60,915 bases of DNA from Mycolicibacterium pyrenivorans (GCF_025821625.1 NZ_JACKSH010000016.1:446-61360), one strand, 5' to 3'. Positions 20,136 to 30,587 are shown, numbered from the stretch's first letter. Notes: generated by a model not told the origin, from the sequence alone. Program-made: numbers and translations.

Positions 20136-20486
20136 ATGGCCAAGACCACCGCAAGGCGCAATTGCTCCATGACGAAGATGGGCGTGGTCGGCGCGATTGC
20201 GACGGCGGCCTCGGCCGCCTTCATCGGCGTGAGCGCGGGAACCGCCAACGCCGAGGAGATCCGCTCCGACACGCGGGTGAGCAGCCGCCAGGCGGCGTCG
20301 ACGACGAGCGGCGGGGTCCGGCACGACTCGACCTGGGGAGAAGTGCGCGGCGCCGACATCCTCGAAGTCCACGCCCAGGGCGATGTCACCGGATCGATGA
20401 TCGCCGTGCCGAGCAGGCCTCAGGTTCCCCGTGCGGACAACTTCCGCAGCGGCTGGCACCACGGTATCCAGGGCGGCCTGCGCTGA
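20136..20486 (+). CDS. Small secreted protein of unknown function
   Basis: 116 residues. A long signal peptide (basic MAKTTARRNC, then GVVGAIATAASAAFIGVSAG, cleavage after ANA) precedes a polar, Gly- and His-containing mature part of about 75 residues without Cys. GGAG lies upstream of the ATG. I recognise no family. It stands alone between the SufE-like gene and the convergent GGDEF-EAL gene. Confidence 0.6.
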   Translation: MAKTTARRNCSMTKMGVVGAIATAASAAFIGVSAGTANAEEIRSDTRVSSRQAASTTSGGVRHDSTWGEVRGADILEVHAQGDVTGSMIAVPSRPQVPRADNFRSGWHHGIQGGLR

Positions 20487-20548
20487 CCTCCTGCGTCGAC
20501 CTCGCGCTGGACGGAATCGGCTCAGTCAGAAGCGAGATCGCGTCCCGC

Positions 20549-22948
20549 TTAGCCTGACCGTTTCCGCTGCAGGTGGCGGACCGGGAGGAATCTCGACAAC
20601 GGAAACGACTTCGAGCGCGCCGTGGCAGGCCGCCCAGGTGGCGATGACGACGATCGCCGCGAGCCACCACCCTGCTGCGTGTCGTCCGGCGGGACAGTGG
20701 CTCGGCCCAAGAGTTGAAGCAGGTCGGCAGCGCTCACCGGCGGGCTGAAGTAGTGGCCTTGAACCGCGTCGCATCCATACGAGTCGAGCAGCGCCGCGGT
20801 CTCGGCGGTTTCGACGCCCTCGGCGACGGTGGTCAGGCGAAGAGTTTTCGATAAGGCAATCACGGCGCGCACAATCGCAGCCGCATCAGCATCCGCCGTT
20901 ATCGGCGCGATGAACGAGCGGTCGAGTTTGACTTCGTCGATCGGCAGCTCCCGCAAGTAGGACAGAGCCGAGTACCCGCTGCCGAAGTCGTCGATCGCAA
21001 TCCTGAAGCCGAGGTCGCGGAGGTCGACCAGCACAGCGCGGGCCCGTTCGAGGTTGCCCAGAACAAAGTCTTCGGTGATTTCGACGGCGAGGTCTGCCGG
21101 TGTCAGTTGATGACGGGTCACCGCGTCGACCATCCGGACCGGAAAATCCCGGTCGGCGAAGGTGGGTGGCGACAGGTTTACCGCCACCGGCACCGAATGT
21201 CCTCGAGTGCGCCACTGGCCGGCGTCGTCGAGGGCACGTTCCACGACGAACTCGGTCAGTGCGTACATCAGGCTGTTGCGCCGGGCCAGCGGCAAGAACT
21301 GGTCGGGATAGAGCAACCCCAGGCTGGGATGCGGCCAGCGGACCAACGCCTCGACCCCGACGATCTCACCGGTTGCCAACGAGAATTTCGGTTGGTAGTG
21401 CACGGCCAGTTCGGCGCGCTCGATCGCCCGACGTAGTTGAGCCAGCATCTCCAGCCCCGCGCGCGTGGGGCCATGCCCGTGCAATTCGGCGGTGTAGGCC
21501 ATGGCGCTGGCGCGAGCTTCCTTGGCCCGGTACATGGCGATGTCGGCGTACCGCAACAGTGTTCCCAGGTCGCGGCCGTGCTCTGACGTGATGGCGATAC
21601 CGATGCTGGCGTCGGCATGTACCTCCACTCCGTCGATGTCTACACCCACCCCGAGCGCTGCGATCAGCTCCGCTGCCGTCAGCTTCGCTTCGTCGGTGTC
21701 GGCACACGACACCAAGAGGGCGAACTCATCCCCGCCGAGGCGGCCCAGCAGGTCGTGCTCGTCGAGCGAACCGATCAGCCTGACGGCGACCAATCGGAGC
21801 AACTCGTCGCCGGCAGCGTGCCCGAGTGAATCGTTGACGTCTTTGAAGTGATCGAGATCAAGCAACAGAAGCGCGTGGGACTCGTCGCCGCCGGCACTTG
21901 CCGACAGGATTTCCGAGGCTCGCTCATAGAAGCCACGACGATTCAGCAAGGCCGTTAGATCGTCGGTGCGCGCTTGGTGTGCATGCTCGCTGGAATGCCG
22001 CGCTTCCAAGAACGCCACCGCGAGGCGACCCAGTGCCGCCAGCAGTGTCGCCACCGCAATCCAGCCGCCGACCGGCGCCATCGGGATGTACCGCGCCGCG
22101 GCCAACACGCTGATCGCTGCGCAGGCCGCCAACAGCGGCGCCGCCAACGGAGCCCACGTCGGAGGAGGCCGGGTGCTCGCACGGCGCCGATGCTGTCCGG
22201 GTGCTAGGGCGATCAGCATGGTGGCGATCACAGTTCCCACGTTGAACAGTCCATCCGGCTCCGACAGGTCGTGCGCCGCACCGATGACCGAATTCACCAA
22301 CGCGAACAAGGCGAATCCTCCGGCCAGCCACCACATCGACGTCGGCGGTCGCCAGGAAAGCAGCGACACGGCGAACATCACCAACGTCAGAAGCAGCAGA
22401 TCGGCCATCGGATACATGAGGGTGGCCGCCGCCCGAGCGACGCTTTCCCCGTGATCCGCCATCGATTGCGGGATGACGGCCGCCGCGCCGAGGGTCGCCG
22501 CCCCCAATGCGACCACCACGCCGTCCAGCGCCAGGCCCAGGGGCAGCCGCGGCACCCGAGGCCAAATCAACAGCACCAATCCGAGGTAGGCACAGGGATA
22601 GAAGGCAAGCCAGAGCGCGTGGGCCAGCAGCGGGATCGGCGCGGGCTCCAACGGTCGAAGAAACCACTGGTAGTAGGTGTTCGCCAGCCCGAGGAAGAAC
22701 AGGCCCAACGCGATGATCCGCCAGGCTGCCCGGTCAGGCGAGGCCGCCGGTATCCGCACCAGACACAGCGCAGCGGCCGCGACGTAGGCCAGGTTCTGCC
22801 AAATCCCGTTCATCCACCACGAGGAACCCGGTTGCACACGCAGGTCAAAGATCGTGGACACCACGAATCCCGCGATCACCGCCAACAGGGCGGCCTGCAG
22901 TCGCCACCTCCGCGCCGGCTGGGCCGACAGACCGGCGGCGATGGTCAT
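20549..22948 (-). CDS. Membrane GGDEF-EAL protein (cyclic di-GMP synthase/phosphodiesterase)
   Basis: About 799 residues from ATG 22948; GTG 22996 would add 16. The N-terminal ~300 residues hold nine or ten hydrophobic helices, a sensory membrane region. The GGDEF domain has GRLGGDEFALL intact. The position of the inhibitory RxxD site reads DEHD, so product feedback is probably lost. The EAL domain has GVEALVRWPHP, VEITEDFVL, IDDFGSGYSALSYL and DEVKLDRSFI, so catalytic residues look complete. The tail of ~45 residues is Ser/Arg/Pro-rich. It may make, break or switch c-di-GMP; the balance cannot be told from sequence. Confidence 0.9.
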   Translation of the reverse strand: MTIAAGLSAQPARRWRLQAALLAVIAGFVVSTIFDLRVQPGSSWWMNGIWQNLAYVAAAALCLVRIPAASPDRAAWRIIALGLFFLGLANTYYQWFLRPLEPAPIPLLAHALWLAFYPCAYLGLVLLIWPRVPRLPLGLALDGVVVALGAATLGAAAVIPQSMADHGESVARAAATLMYPMADLLLLTLVMFAVSLLSWRPPTSMWWLAGGFALFALVNSVIGAAHDLSEPDGLFNVGTVIATMLIALAPGQHRRRASTRPPPTWAPLAAPLLAACAAISVLAAARYIPMAPVGGWIAVATLLAALGRLAVAFLEARHSSEHAHQARTDDLTALLNRRGFYERASEILSASAGGDESHALLLLDLDHFKDVNDSLGHAAGDELLRLVAVRLIGSLDEHDLLGRLGGDEFALLVSCADTDEAKLTAAELIAALGVGVDIDGVEVHADASIGIAITSEHGRDLGTLLRYADIAMYRAKEARASAMAYTAELHGHGPTRAGLEMLAQLRRAIERAELAVHYQPKFSLATGEIVGVEALVRWPHPSLGLLYPDQFLPLARRNSLMYALTEFVVERALDDAGQWRTRGHSVPVAVNLSPPTFADRDFPVRMVDAVTRHQLTPADLAVEITEDFVLGNLERARAVLVDLRDLGFRIAIDDFGSGYSALSYLRELPIDEVKLDRSFIAPITADADAAAIVRAVIALSKTLRLTTVAEGVETAETAALLDSYGCDAVQGHYFSPPVSAADLLQLLGRATVPPDDTQQGGGSRRSSSSPPGRPATARSKSFPLSRFLPVRHLQRKRSG

Positions 22949-25361
<2,413 letters not shown>

Positions 25362-25387
25362 CCCCCCCTTTCCCCTTTTTCTCCCCC

Positions 25388-25446
25388 GCGAGCTCGCGTG
25401 TTTGCACGCGTCCGCGCGGCGTGTTGCGTACAAATGCGCAAGCTCG
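25388..25446. repeat. Family B palindromic repeat, copy 1
   Basis: A 59-bp imperfect inverted repeat. The left arm begins GCGAGCTCGCGTGTTTGCAC and the right arm is GCGTACAAATGCGCAAGCTC. It lies 26 bp after the accA3 stop and before a convergent gene, so it could end transcription from both sides. It matches copies at 39527 and 40419. Confidence 0.75.
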
Positions 25447-25476
25447 GCGGCGGCGAGCTCGGCGCCCGCGACAGCG

Positions 25477-26466
25477 TCAGATCCGTCCGACGCGCCGTAA
25501 GCCCTCGACGGTGTCGGCGAGCGTCTCGGCCGGGTCGCGCTGCGTGACCCCGAGATCGCGCTCGCTCGGGGTGTCGTCCGACGGCGGCATCTGCGTGTAG
25601 TACTGCATCGCCGCGGAGTTGATCGGCGTCTCGAACGGCAGGTAGGCACCGACCGTGTCGAACAGCGCGCCCACCCCCCGCAGCGCGGTGTCCGGCACCG
25701 GGAACACCGCCAGCGACCGATCGGCCGCGGCGCCGATCAGCGACGCCAACTGATCGACCGGGATCCGACGACCGCCCGCCATGTACCGGCGCGGCCCCTT
25801 CCCCGGCTCCAGCAGCGCGACGTGCAGGTCGGCGAGATCGCGGACGTCGATGACGATCCACGCCGCGCTGCGTCCCGGGACACCGCGCATCTTGATCGCC
25901 GCCTCGACACCCTCGGCCGCCTCGCCGAACTGTTCACCGGCGGGCGGTCCCAGCACCATGCCGGGATAGGTGATGTCGACGGGTGCGCCGGCGTCCTGCA
26001 GGCCGCGGGCGTAGGCCTCGACGACGGCCTTGGACTTGCCGTAGCCGTCGCTGCCCCCGACCACCGGCAGGTCGGCGTGCAGCACCTCGAGGTCGGGGCG
26101 GAACAGCGCGGTGAAGCTCGACACGTGAACGATCGGATCCAGCCCGGCCTTCGCGGCCGCACCGAGCACGTTGCGGGCACCCTCGAGGTTGGTGTGCAGC
26201 ATCTCGTCGGCACGGCTGGGGTCGGTGGAAACCATTGCCGCGCAATGGATGACCGCATCACAGCCGTCGAGGGCCTGCGTGGCCGACCCGGCATCGGCGA
26301 TGTCGCCGAGGACATGGTCGTCGACGTCGACCCCGATGCTGCCAGCGCTGGCCGCCAACCGCTCCGCGCTGCGCACCAGGAACCGGACCTGATGACCCTT
26401 GTCCTGGACGGCCTTGGCGGTCCACGCGCCGACGAAACCGGTGCCGCCCGTGATCAGTACCTTCAT
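25477..26466 (-). CDS. NAD-dependent epimerase/dehydratase-like (extended SDR) protein
   Basis: 329 residues from ATG 26466 behind GGAAGGAC. The NAD motif is TGGTGFVGAW at the N-terminus. IHCAAMVSTDP, VHVSSFTALF and the Y-x3-K pair in SDGYGKSKAVVEAYA complete the extended SDR pattern. Substrate unknown: candidates are sugar nucleotides or dihydroflavonol-like and steroid-like ketones. A SigF-type promoter (GTTT, 15 bp, GGGTAC) sits 47 bp before the start, so it probably belongs to the general stress regulon encoded next door. Confidence 0.85.
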   Translation of the reverse strand: MKVLITGGTGFVGAWTAKAVQDKGHQVRFLVRSAERLAASAGSIGVDVDDHVLGDIADAGSATQALDGCDAVIHCAAMVSTDPSRADEMLHTNLEGARNVLGAAAKAGLDPIVHVSSFTALFRPDLEVLHADLPVVGGSDGYGKSKAVVEAYARGLQDAGAPVDITYPGMVLGPPAGEQFGEAAEGVEAAIKMRGVPGRSAAWIVIDVRDLADLHVALLEPGKGPRRYMAGGRRIPVDQLASLIGAAADRSLAVFPVPDTALRGVGALFDTVGAYLPFETPINSAAMQYYTQMPPSDDTPSERDLGVTQRDPAETLADTVEGLRRVGRI

Positions 26467-26512
26467 CTGTCCTTCCGGTGGCTGCGGCCCGTCGCCGTCC
26501 TCGGTCGCCACC

Positions 26513-26537
26513 GTACCCACTCGGCGGGTACTGAAAC
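26513..26537 (-). promoter_or_regulatory. SigF-like promoter for the epimerase-like gene
   Basis: On the reverse strand, GTTT (26537-26534), a 15-bp spacer, then GGGTAC (26518-26513). This matches the mycobacterial SigF consensus GTTT-N15-17-GGGTAT in all but the last base. It lies 47 bp upstream of the ATG. Confidence 0.65.
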
Positions 26538-26707
26538 CGCACCAGATCCGTCCGCGAAAACCGTCCGCGACCGAACTCGACGGGGGGTAGGATTTGCCCC
26601 TACTGGGTACACCCATTTGCTGAGGGGTGGAGACGGCCTCGTTCTCCCGGCACCGCCGGCGGGAGCGGGGCCGTCCCCTTTCCGCAACCAGATGGCAAGC
26701 TGAGCGG

Positions 26708-27028
26708 GTGGAACCCGTCGAGATCAACGCCGGCGCCTGGTACCTGCGAGCCATGCGCTCCGATGACCGCGTCGACGACCGACCCGCCCTGGCCGACCTC
26801 GGTGAGCACCGCCCCGACTACGTCGCGCACCGTGCGGCCCAGTGGGATTCTGCGGAATCGTGCTCGTGGGCGGTTTGCGAGCCGACGACCGGTGAGTTGC
26901 TCGCCGAGGTGGTACTGAATCCGTCGACCGGAGCGGTCAGCACGCGCGCTCGCCCCGGCCACGAGCAGGCTGCCGTGACCGGGGCGGAGGCGGTACAGCG
27001 CTTCGCGGACGCCGTGTTCGGCGGGTAG
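26708..27028 (+). CDS. Hypothetical protein, weakly GNAT-like
   Basis: 106 residues from GTG 26708. It begins VEPVEINAGAWYLRAMRSDD and contains SWAVCEPTTGELLAEVVLNP, a pattern like the central strands of GNAT acetyltransferases. It is much shorter than a full GNAT domain (about 150) and lacks a clear Q/RxxGxG/A acetyl-CoA loop. It may be a shortened relative used for another purpose. The ribosome site is poor, so the start is uncertain. Confidence 0.55.
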   Translation: MEPVEINAGAWYLRAMRSDDRVDDRPALADLGEHRPDYVAHRAAQWDSAESCSWAVCEPTTGELLAEVVLNPSTGAVSTRARPGHEQAAVTGAEAVQRFADAVFGG

Positions 27029-27029
27029 G

Positions 27030-27275
27030 TCAGCGGCTCTGGTGCACGGTGGTGTCGACGTGCGGGGCATGAGCCTGGGTCGGCCAGTAGTACAGGCCGT
27101 GCCGCATCGGATAGATCATCTGCTGGTGCGCATGGATGTCCGGGGTGGCGACGATGCCGCCGTTGTTGTCGACCGAGACCGCGGCACCGGCCGTGCCTGC
27201 CAGGCCCAGGGCGGCGCCACCGATGATGCCGGCGGACACGATGGGCAGTGCGATGAGGCGGGCAATTCGGGTCAT
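27030..27275 (-). CDS. Small secreted protein, His/Tyr-rich
   Basis: 81 residues, ATG 27275 with AAGGAGATAAC upstream. Signal peptide residues 1-32 (LIALPIVSAGIIGGAALG, cleavage near AGA-AV). The 50-residue mature part contains six His (HAHQQMIYPMRHGLYYW, HAPHVDTTVHQ), which suggests metal binding or a pH-dependent role, but I know no family. It is convergent with the gene at 26708-27028, with one base between the stops. Confidence 0.7.
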   Translation of the reverse strand: MTRIARLIALPIVSAGIIGGAALGLAGTAGAAVSVDNNGGIVATPDIHAHQQMIYPMRHGLYYWPTQAHAPHVDTTVHQSR

Positions 27276-27428
27276 GATGTTATCTCCTTGCGGTCGTTGA
27301 CTTTTCGTCTGTCCCGGTGGTGTTCCGGTGATGAGATAACTCTCCCGCACCCGGGCGGGTCCGTCTGTAGGGCGATCGGTCCATGAACCGGTGGAATCCC
27401 CGTTCCCCCAATCGGGGGACATCGGGGG

Positions 27429-27977
27429 TCAGCGTTCGTCGACGTCGAGTCCCGAGCCCAGATCCGCGCAGTCGACGACGACGACGTCGTCACGAACCCG
27501 TAAGAACGGTCCGGCGCCCTCGTCCCCGGTGAGCGCGTCGAGCACCTGCGGCCAGTGCCTGCGCGCGATCACCACCGGGTGTCCGGGCCGTTCGCCGTAG
27601 CGGGCGCGGGCCAGGCCGGACTCCGACGCGCGCGCGGCAGCCAGCACCCGCGCTACCGCCGCGGCCCCGACATCGGGGGTGTCGACGGTGGTCAGCACCG
27701 CGAACTCGGCATCGTCGCGCAGCGCGAGCAAACCCGCCCGCACCGAGGCGCTAACGCCCTGCGCCCACTCTTCGGCGACGACCGCACGGGCCGGCGAAGG
27801 CACGTCCACCACCGCCGCGCCCAGCACCACCACCACGTCACCGCAGCCGCCGTCGCGCAACGCCGCGACGCCGCGGCGCAACCACTCGCCACCGTCGGCA
27901 AGCACCTTCGGCATTCCGTATCGGGTGCCCGCACCGGCGGCCAGCAGCACCCCGGAGACCGAAAAATTCTGTGCCAC
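27429..27977 (-). CDS. MobA/MocA-like nucleotidyltransferase
   Basis: 182 residues, GTG start. The NTP-binding motif LLAAGAGTRYGMPKVL is at the N-terminus, VLTTVDTPDVG is the metal Asp region, and RYGERPGHPVVIARRHW is the family's PxHPV segment. Proteins of this type attach CMP or GMP to molybdopterin. No molybdoenzyme gene is in the window, so this is an orphan copy. A perfect 20-bp palindrome starts 17 bp upstream of the GTG. Confidence 0.82.
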   Translation of the reverse strand: MAQNFSVSGVLLAAGAGTRYGMPKVLADGGEWLRRGVAALRDGGCGDVVVVLGAAVVDVPSPARAVVAEEWAQGVSASVRAGLLALRDDAEFAVLTTVDTPDVGAAAVARVLAAARASESGLARARYGERPGHPVVIARRHWPQVLDALTGDEGAGPFLRVRDDVVVVDCADLGSGLDVDER

Positions 27978-27993
27978 AGCCGTACTCGTTTCT

Positions 27994-28013
27994 CATTGAC
28001 AAATTTGTCAATG
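27994..28013. promoter_or_regulatory. Perfect 20-bp palindrome (probable repressor operator)
   Basis: CATTGACAAATTTGTCAATG is exactly self-complementary and AT-rich in a GC-rich genome. A second palindrome, CTCAGCTGAG, follows immediately at 28014-28023. Position, just before the nucleotidyltransferase start and between divergent genes, suggests an operator for a MarR-, TetR- or GntR-type dimer. Confidence 0.7.
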
Positions 28014-28218
28014 CTCAGCTGAGTATTTGTTAATAGCGTCTAGCTTTCATTGTCCAAGATCGCCCCGGTGGCGTAGGGTTCAACGCAGGGGTTGAATTCG
28101 CAGCCTTTCTGGAGACGTCATCGTCACGCGGACCGTCGTCCGTGCCGGCTTTGAGACCAAGGGCCCACCTTGACGTGATCCACAGTCCGAATCACGCATT
28201 CCGACTAATGGAGTCACC

Positions 28219-28647
28219 ATGCCTCAAGTTTTTGATACCGAACCCACCACAGAACGCCTCGACTGCCACACCGCACAGTTCGAGATCCACTGGCCGGAGA
28301 AGACGACCGCGGTCGTCGCCGTCCGCGGGGAACTCGACGCCGCCAACGGCACGCAGTTCGTCGAGTTCGCGCTCCGCAACTGCGAGGACACGGACCGGCT
28401 GGTCATCGACCTTTCCGGGTTGACGTTCTTCGCGACCGCGGGCTTCACCGCGCTGCACACCCTCAACGTCCAGTGCGTCGGCGAGGAAATCCGCTGGGCA
28501 CTCGTTCCGAGCGCCGCCGTCGTGCGACTGCTGCGGATCTGCGACCCGGATTCGGCATTGCCGATCTGCTCCGACGTCGGCGATGCGCTGACGACGGTGC
28601 ACAACGAGCCGCCGCGGCTACTCCAGCTGGTCCCGGAGCCTAGCTAG
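28219..28647 (+). CDS. STAS-domain protein, putative anti-sigma factor antagonist
   Basis: 142 residues, ATG start. STAS pattern: VVAVRGELDAANGTQF, then VIDLSGLTFFATAGFTALHTL. The usual phosphoacceptor Ser of the D-S-S/SG loop reads ATAG, so a Thr may take the phosphate or regulation may differ. RsbV-like proteins bind the RsbW-type anti-sigma factor and free the sigma factor. Placed convergently with sigF, with 30 bp of 3' overlap, it is a likely partner of the rsbW gene at 29403-29834. Confidence 0.85.
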   Translation: MPQVFDTEPTTERLDCHTAQFEIHWPEKTTAVVAVRGELDAANGTQFVEFALRNCEDTDRLVIDLSGLTFFATAGFTALHTLNVQCVGEEIRWALVPSAAVVRLLRICDPDSALPICSDVGDALTTVHNEPPRLLQLVPEPS

Positions 28648-29406
28648 CGACTTGGCCAGCAGCCGGGACACGTGCATCTGCGAGATGCCGACCCGCTCGG
28701 CGATCTGCGTCTGCGTCATCGACTCGAAGAACCGCAGCACCAGCACGGTGCGCTCGCGTTCCGGCAGTGCCGCCAGCAGCGGTCGCAGCGACTCGCGGTT
28801 CTCGATCTGATCGAGGCTGGTGTCGACGTCACCGAGCGTGTCGGCGATCGCAGGCGCGTCCTCGCTGCCGCTGCCTCCGCTGTCGATGGACAGTGTGTTG
28901 TAGGAGCTGCCCGCGACGAGGCCTTCGACTACCTCGTCGCGGTCCATCTCCAGCTCGGCGGCCAGCTCGCTGGGCGTCGGCGCGCGACCCAGGCGCTGTG
29001 ACAGGTCGGCGGTCGCCGCGCCGAGGCGCAGATGCAGTTCCTTGAGTCGCCGCGGCACCTTGACCGACCAGCTGTTGTCGCGGAAATGCCTGCGGACCTC
29101 ACCCATGATGGTCGGCACCGCGAACGACACGAAGTCCGATCCGGCGGTGACGTCGAACCGGATCACGGCGTTCACCAGACCCACCCGGGCGACCTGGACC
29201 AGATCGTCGCGTGGTTCACCGCGGCCGTCGAAACGGCGGGCGATGTGGTCGGCCAGCGGCAGGCACCGCTGCACGATGTTGTCACGCTGCCGCTGAAATG
29301 CCGCCGACCCCTCTTCGAGCTCAGCCAACTCGCGGAACATGTCTGCCACGTCCGCATATTCAGAGCTCGACCGAGATGACGAGCCCTGTGAAGGCGATCG
29401 AGTCAC
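28618..29406 (-). CDS. sigF: Stress sigma factor SigF (SigB/F/G family)
   Basis: 262 residues. The GTG start overlaps the rsbW stop (GTGA). Region 2 contains RCLPLADHIARRFDGRGEP and FVSFAVPTIMGEVRRHFRD. Region 3 carries PTPSELAAELEMDRDEV. Region 4 holds ALPERERTVLVLRFFESMTQTQIAERVGIS followed by the HTH MHVSRLLAKSLARLR. SigF directs stationary-phase and stress genes from GTTT...GGGTAT promoters, three of which I see within 5 kb. Order rsbW-sigF downstream of accA3 is the M. tuberculosis order. Confidence 0.95.
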   Translation of the reverse strand: MTRSPSQGSSSRSSSEYADVADMFRELAELEEGSAAFQRQRDNIVQRCLPLADHIARRFDGRGEPRDDLVQVARVGLVNAVIRFDVTAGSDFVSFAVPTIMGEVRRHFRDNSWSVKVPRRLKELHLRLGAATADLSQRLGRAPTPSELAAELEMDRDEVVEGLVAGSSYNTLSIDSGGSGSEDAPAIADTLGDVDTSLDQIENRESLRPLLAALPERERTVLVLRFFESMTQTQIAERVGISQMHVSRLLAKSLARLRDQLE

Positions 29407-29834
29407 CGCAGCGAACTCGCTCGCCTCGTCGTCATCGTGATCCCGAACTGCTGGCTGTCACCGGCCGACTGACCGTTGGAGAAGGTGGTGACCTCGTCGG
29501 TCAGCGACGTCAGCACATGCCAGCTGAAGCTTCCGGGCGCCAGGATGTCGGGGCCGTCGCAGGTCGTCGAGGCCTGCACGACCAGGGACTCGGGCTGCGG
29601 GTCGATGACGAGCAGCAGCGTCGCGTCCGGCACGGCCGACCTGATCAGCCGGGTACAGGCCTCGTCCACCGCCAGCCGAAGATCGGCGACGGCGTCGAAG
29701 TCGAGGTCCTCGAACGTGCCGATGGCCGCCACCACCGTGCGAAGTACCGCGAGATTCTCCAGCGTGGCGGCCACGCGGAGCTCTACTGACTGGGCACTGT
29801 GACGATGCCCGTTGATCTGGCTCGCGTCGGCCAT
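29403..29834 (-). CDS. rsbW: Anti-sigma-F factor (RsbW/UsfX type, GHKL fold)
   Basis: 143 residues, ATG 29834 with AGGAGG. It shows the ATP-binding N-box region DFDAVADLRLAVDEACTRLI and a degenerate G-box (HVLTSLTDEVTTF). It should bind SigF and release it when STAS antagonists bind. Overlaps sigF by four bases, which keeps the two proteins in ratio. Corresponds to usfX/rsbW (Rv3287c). Confidence 0.9.
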   Translation of the reverse strand: MADASQINGHRHSAQSVELRVAATLENLAVLRTVVAAIGTFEDLDFDAVADLRLAVDEACTRLIRSAVPDATLLLVIDPQPESLVVQASTTCDGPDILAPGSFSWHVLTSLTDEVTTFSNGQSAGDSQQFGITMTTRRASSLR

Positions 29835-29917
29835 CTGACCTCCTGGAAACTTGAAAGCGAGATTACCCCAGGCTGAACCCCGGTTATTCATGGGCGCGCA
29901 GGGCATCGGTGGACAAC

Positions 29918-29943
29918 GTTAGGCGTCGACCCAAGTCGGGTAA
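29918..29943 (+). promoter_or_regulatory. SigF-like promoter for the 51-residue membrane protein
   Basis: GTTA, exactly 16 bp, then GGGTAA, against the consensus GTTT-N15-17-GGGTAT. The -10 box ends nine bases before the ATG of the small gene, giving an almost leaderless transcript. Confidence 0.65.
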
Positions 29944-29952
29944 CCGCCGGTC

Positions 29953-30108
29953 ATGGAGGAGATCAAGCCGTCGACCGGCGCCGATCCGAAAGACAAGCCG
30001 CTGCGACGCGTGCTGGTGATCACCGGCCTCGTGCTGGCCGCGCTGATCGTGATCGCGGCCGCCATCTATGCGGGCGCTTTCCTGATTCTCGCGCCGATGA
30101 TGCAGTGA
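29953..30108 (+). CDS. 51-residue single-pass membrane protein
   Basis: The frame runs ATG 29953 to TGA 30108. The peptide starts MEEIKPSTGADPKDKPLRRV, then has one strongly hydrophobic segment (about residues 19-47: VLVITGLVLAALIVIAAAIY and on), and ends APMMQ. Charged cytoplasmic head and C-out topology are expected from the KPLRR stretch. No family recognised. Support for it being real: AT-start directly behind a SigF-type promoter, GC-rich third positions, and location within the sigF locus. It is too short for most gene finders. Confidence 0.65.
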   Translation: MEEIKPSTGADPKDKPLRRVLVITGLVLAALIVIAAAIYAGAFLILAPMMQ

Positions 30109-30247
30109 GCCCGCGGGCGTGGCTCTCGCTCGGAATGTCCTCATGGTTCGGGTGCAATACCCCGTTGCCGGTACACCCCAAACTTGCTGCTTGACCGGCG
30201 GGAATTACGTTGCCGCTGAATACCGTTCAGTGAGACCCACGTCACCC

Positions 30248-30273
30248 GTTTAGCCGTCGGCCCATCCGGGAAG
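30248..30273 (+). promoter_or_regulatory. SigF-like promoter for the CsbD gene
   Basis: GTTT, 16 bp, then GGGAAG, 63 bp upstream of the CsbD start. The -35 box is perfect; the -10 box differs from GGGTAT at two positions. CsbD proteins are typical general-stress genes under SigB/SigF in Gram-positive bacteria, which supports the call. Confidence 0.55.
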
Positions 30274-30336
30274 TCTGGCTGTGCACCCAAGAGGTGGGTG
30301 AAATCAGGCTTATCCACCCAAATCGAAAGGTAAAGC

Positions 30337-30573
30337 ATGGCTGACAGCAACAGTGGACCCGCAGAAGGCGTCAAGGGCGTCGTCGAGGACGTCAAGGGCA
30401 AGGCCAAGGAGACCGTCGGCACCGTCACCGGTCGCGACGACATGATCCGCGAGGGCAAGGCCCAGCAGGACAAGGCCGATGCTCAGCGCGACGTCGCCGA
30501 GAAGGAAGCCGAGGCCGAGTCGGCCCGCGCCGGCGCGAAGGCAGCCGAGAAGCGCCAGGAATCCAACCAGTAA
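30337..30573 (+). CDS. CsbD family stress-response protein
   Basis: 78 residues, all helical and highly charged. The CsbD pattern is clear in EGVKGVVEDVKGKAKETVG, followed by GRDDMIREGKAQQDKADAQR. Family members are small, very abundant stress proteins of unknown mechanism. GAAAGG precedes the ATG, and a strong hairpin terminator follows the stop by 15 bp, so the gene is its own transcription unit. Confidence 0.88.
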   Translation: MADSNSGPAEGVKGVVEDVKGKAKETVGTVTGRDDMIREGKAQQDKADAQRDVAEKEAEAESARAGAKAAEKRQESNQ

Positions 30574-30587
30574 GAGTTTCGTTGCGA

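Noticed and set aside
26605..26614. GGGTAC on the forward strand before the gene at 26708 as a SigF -10 box
   Set aside because: No GTTT-like box 15-17 bp upstream.
29836..29906. SigF autoregulatory promoter before rsbW
   Set aside because: GGGTAA is present on the reverse strand but no -35 GTTT lies at the right distance.
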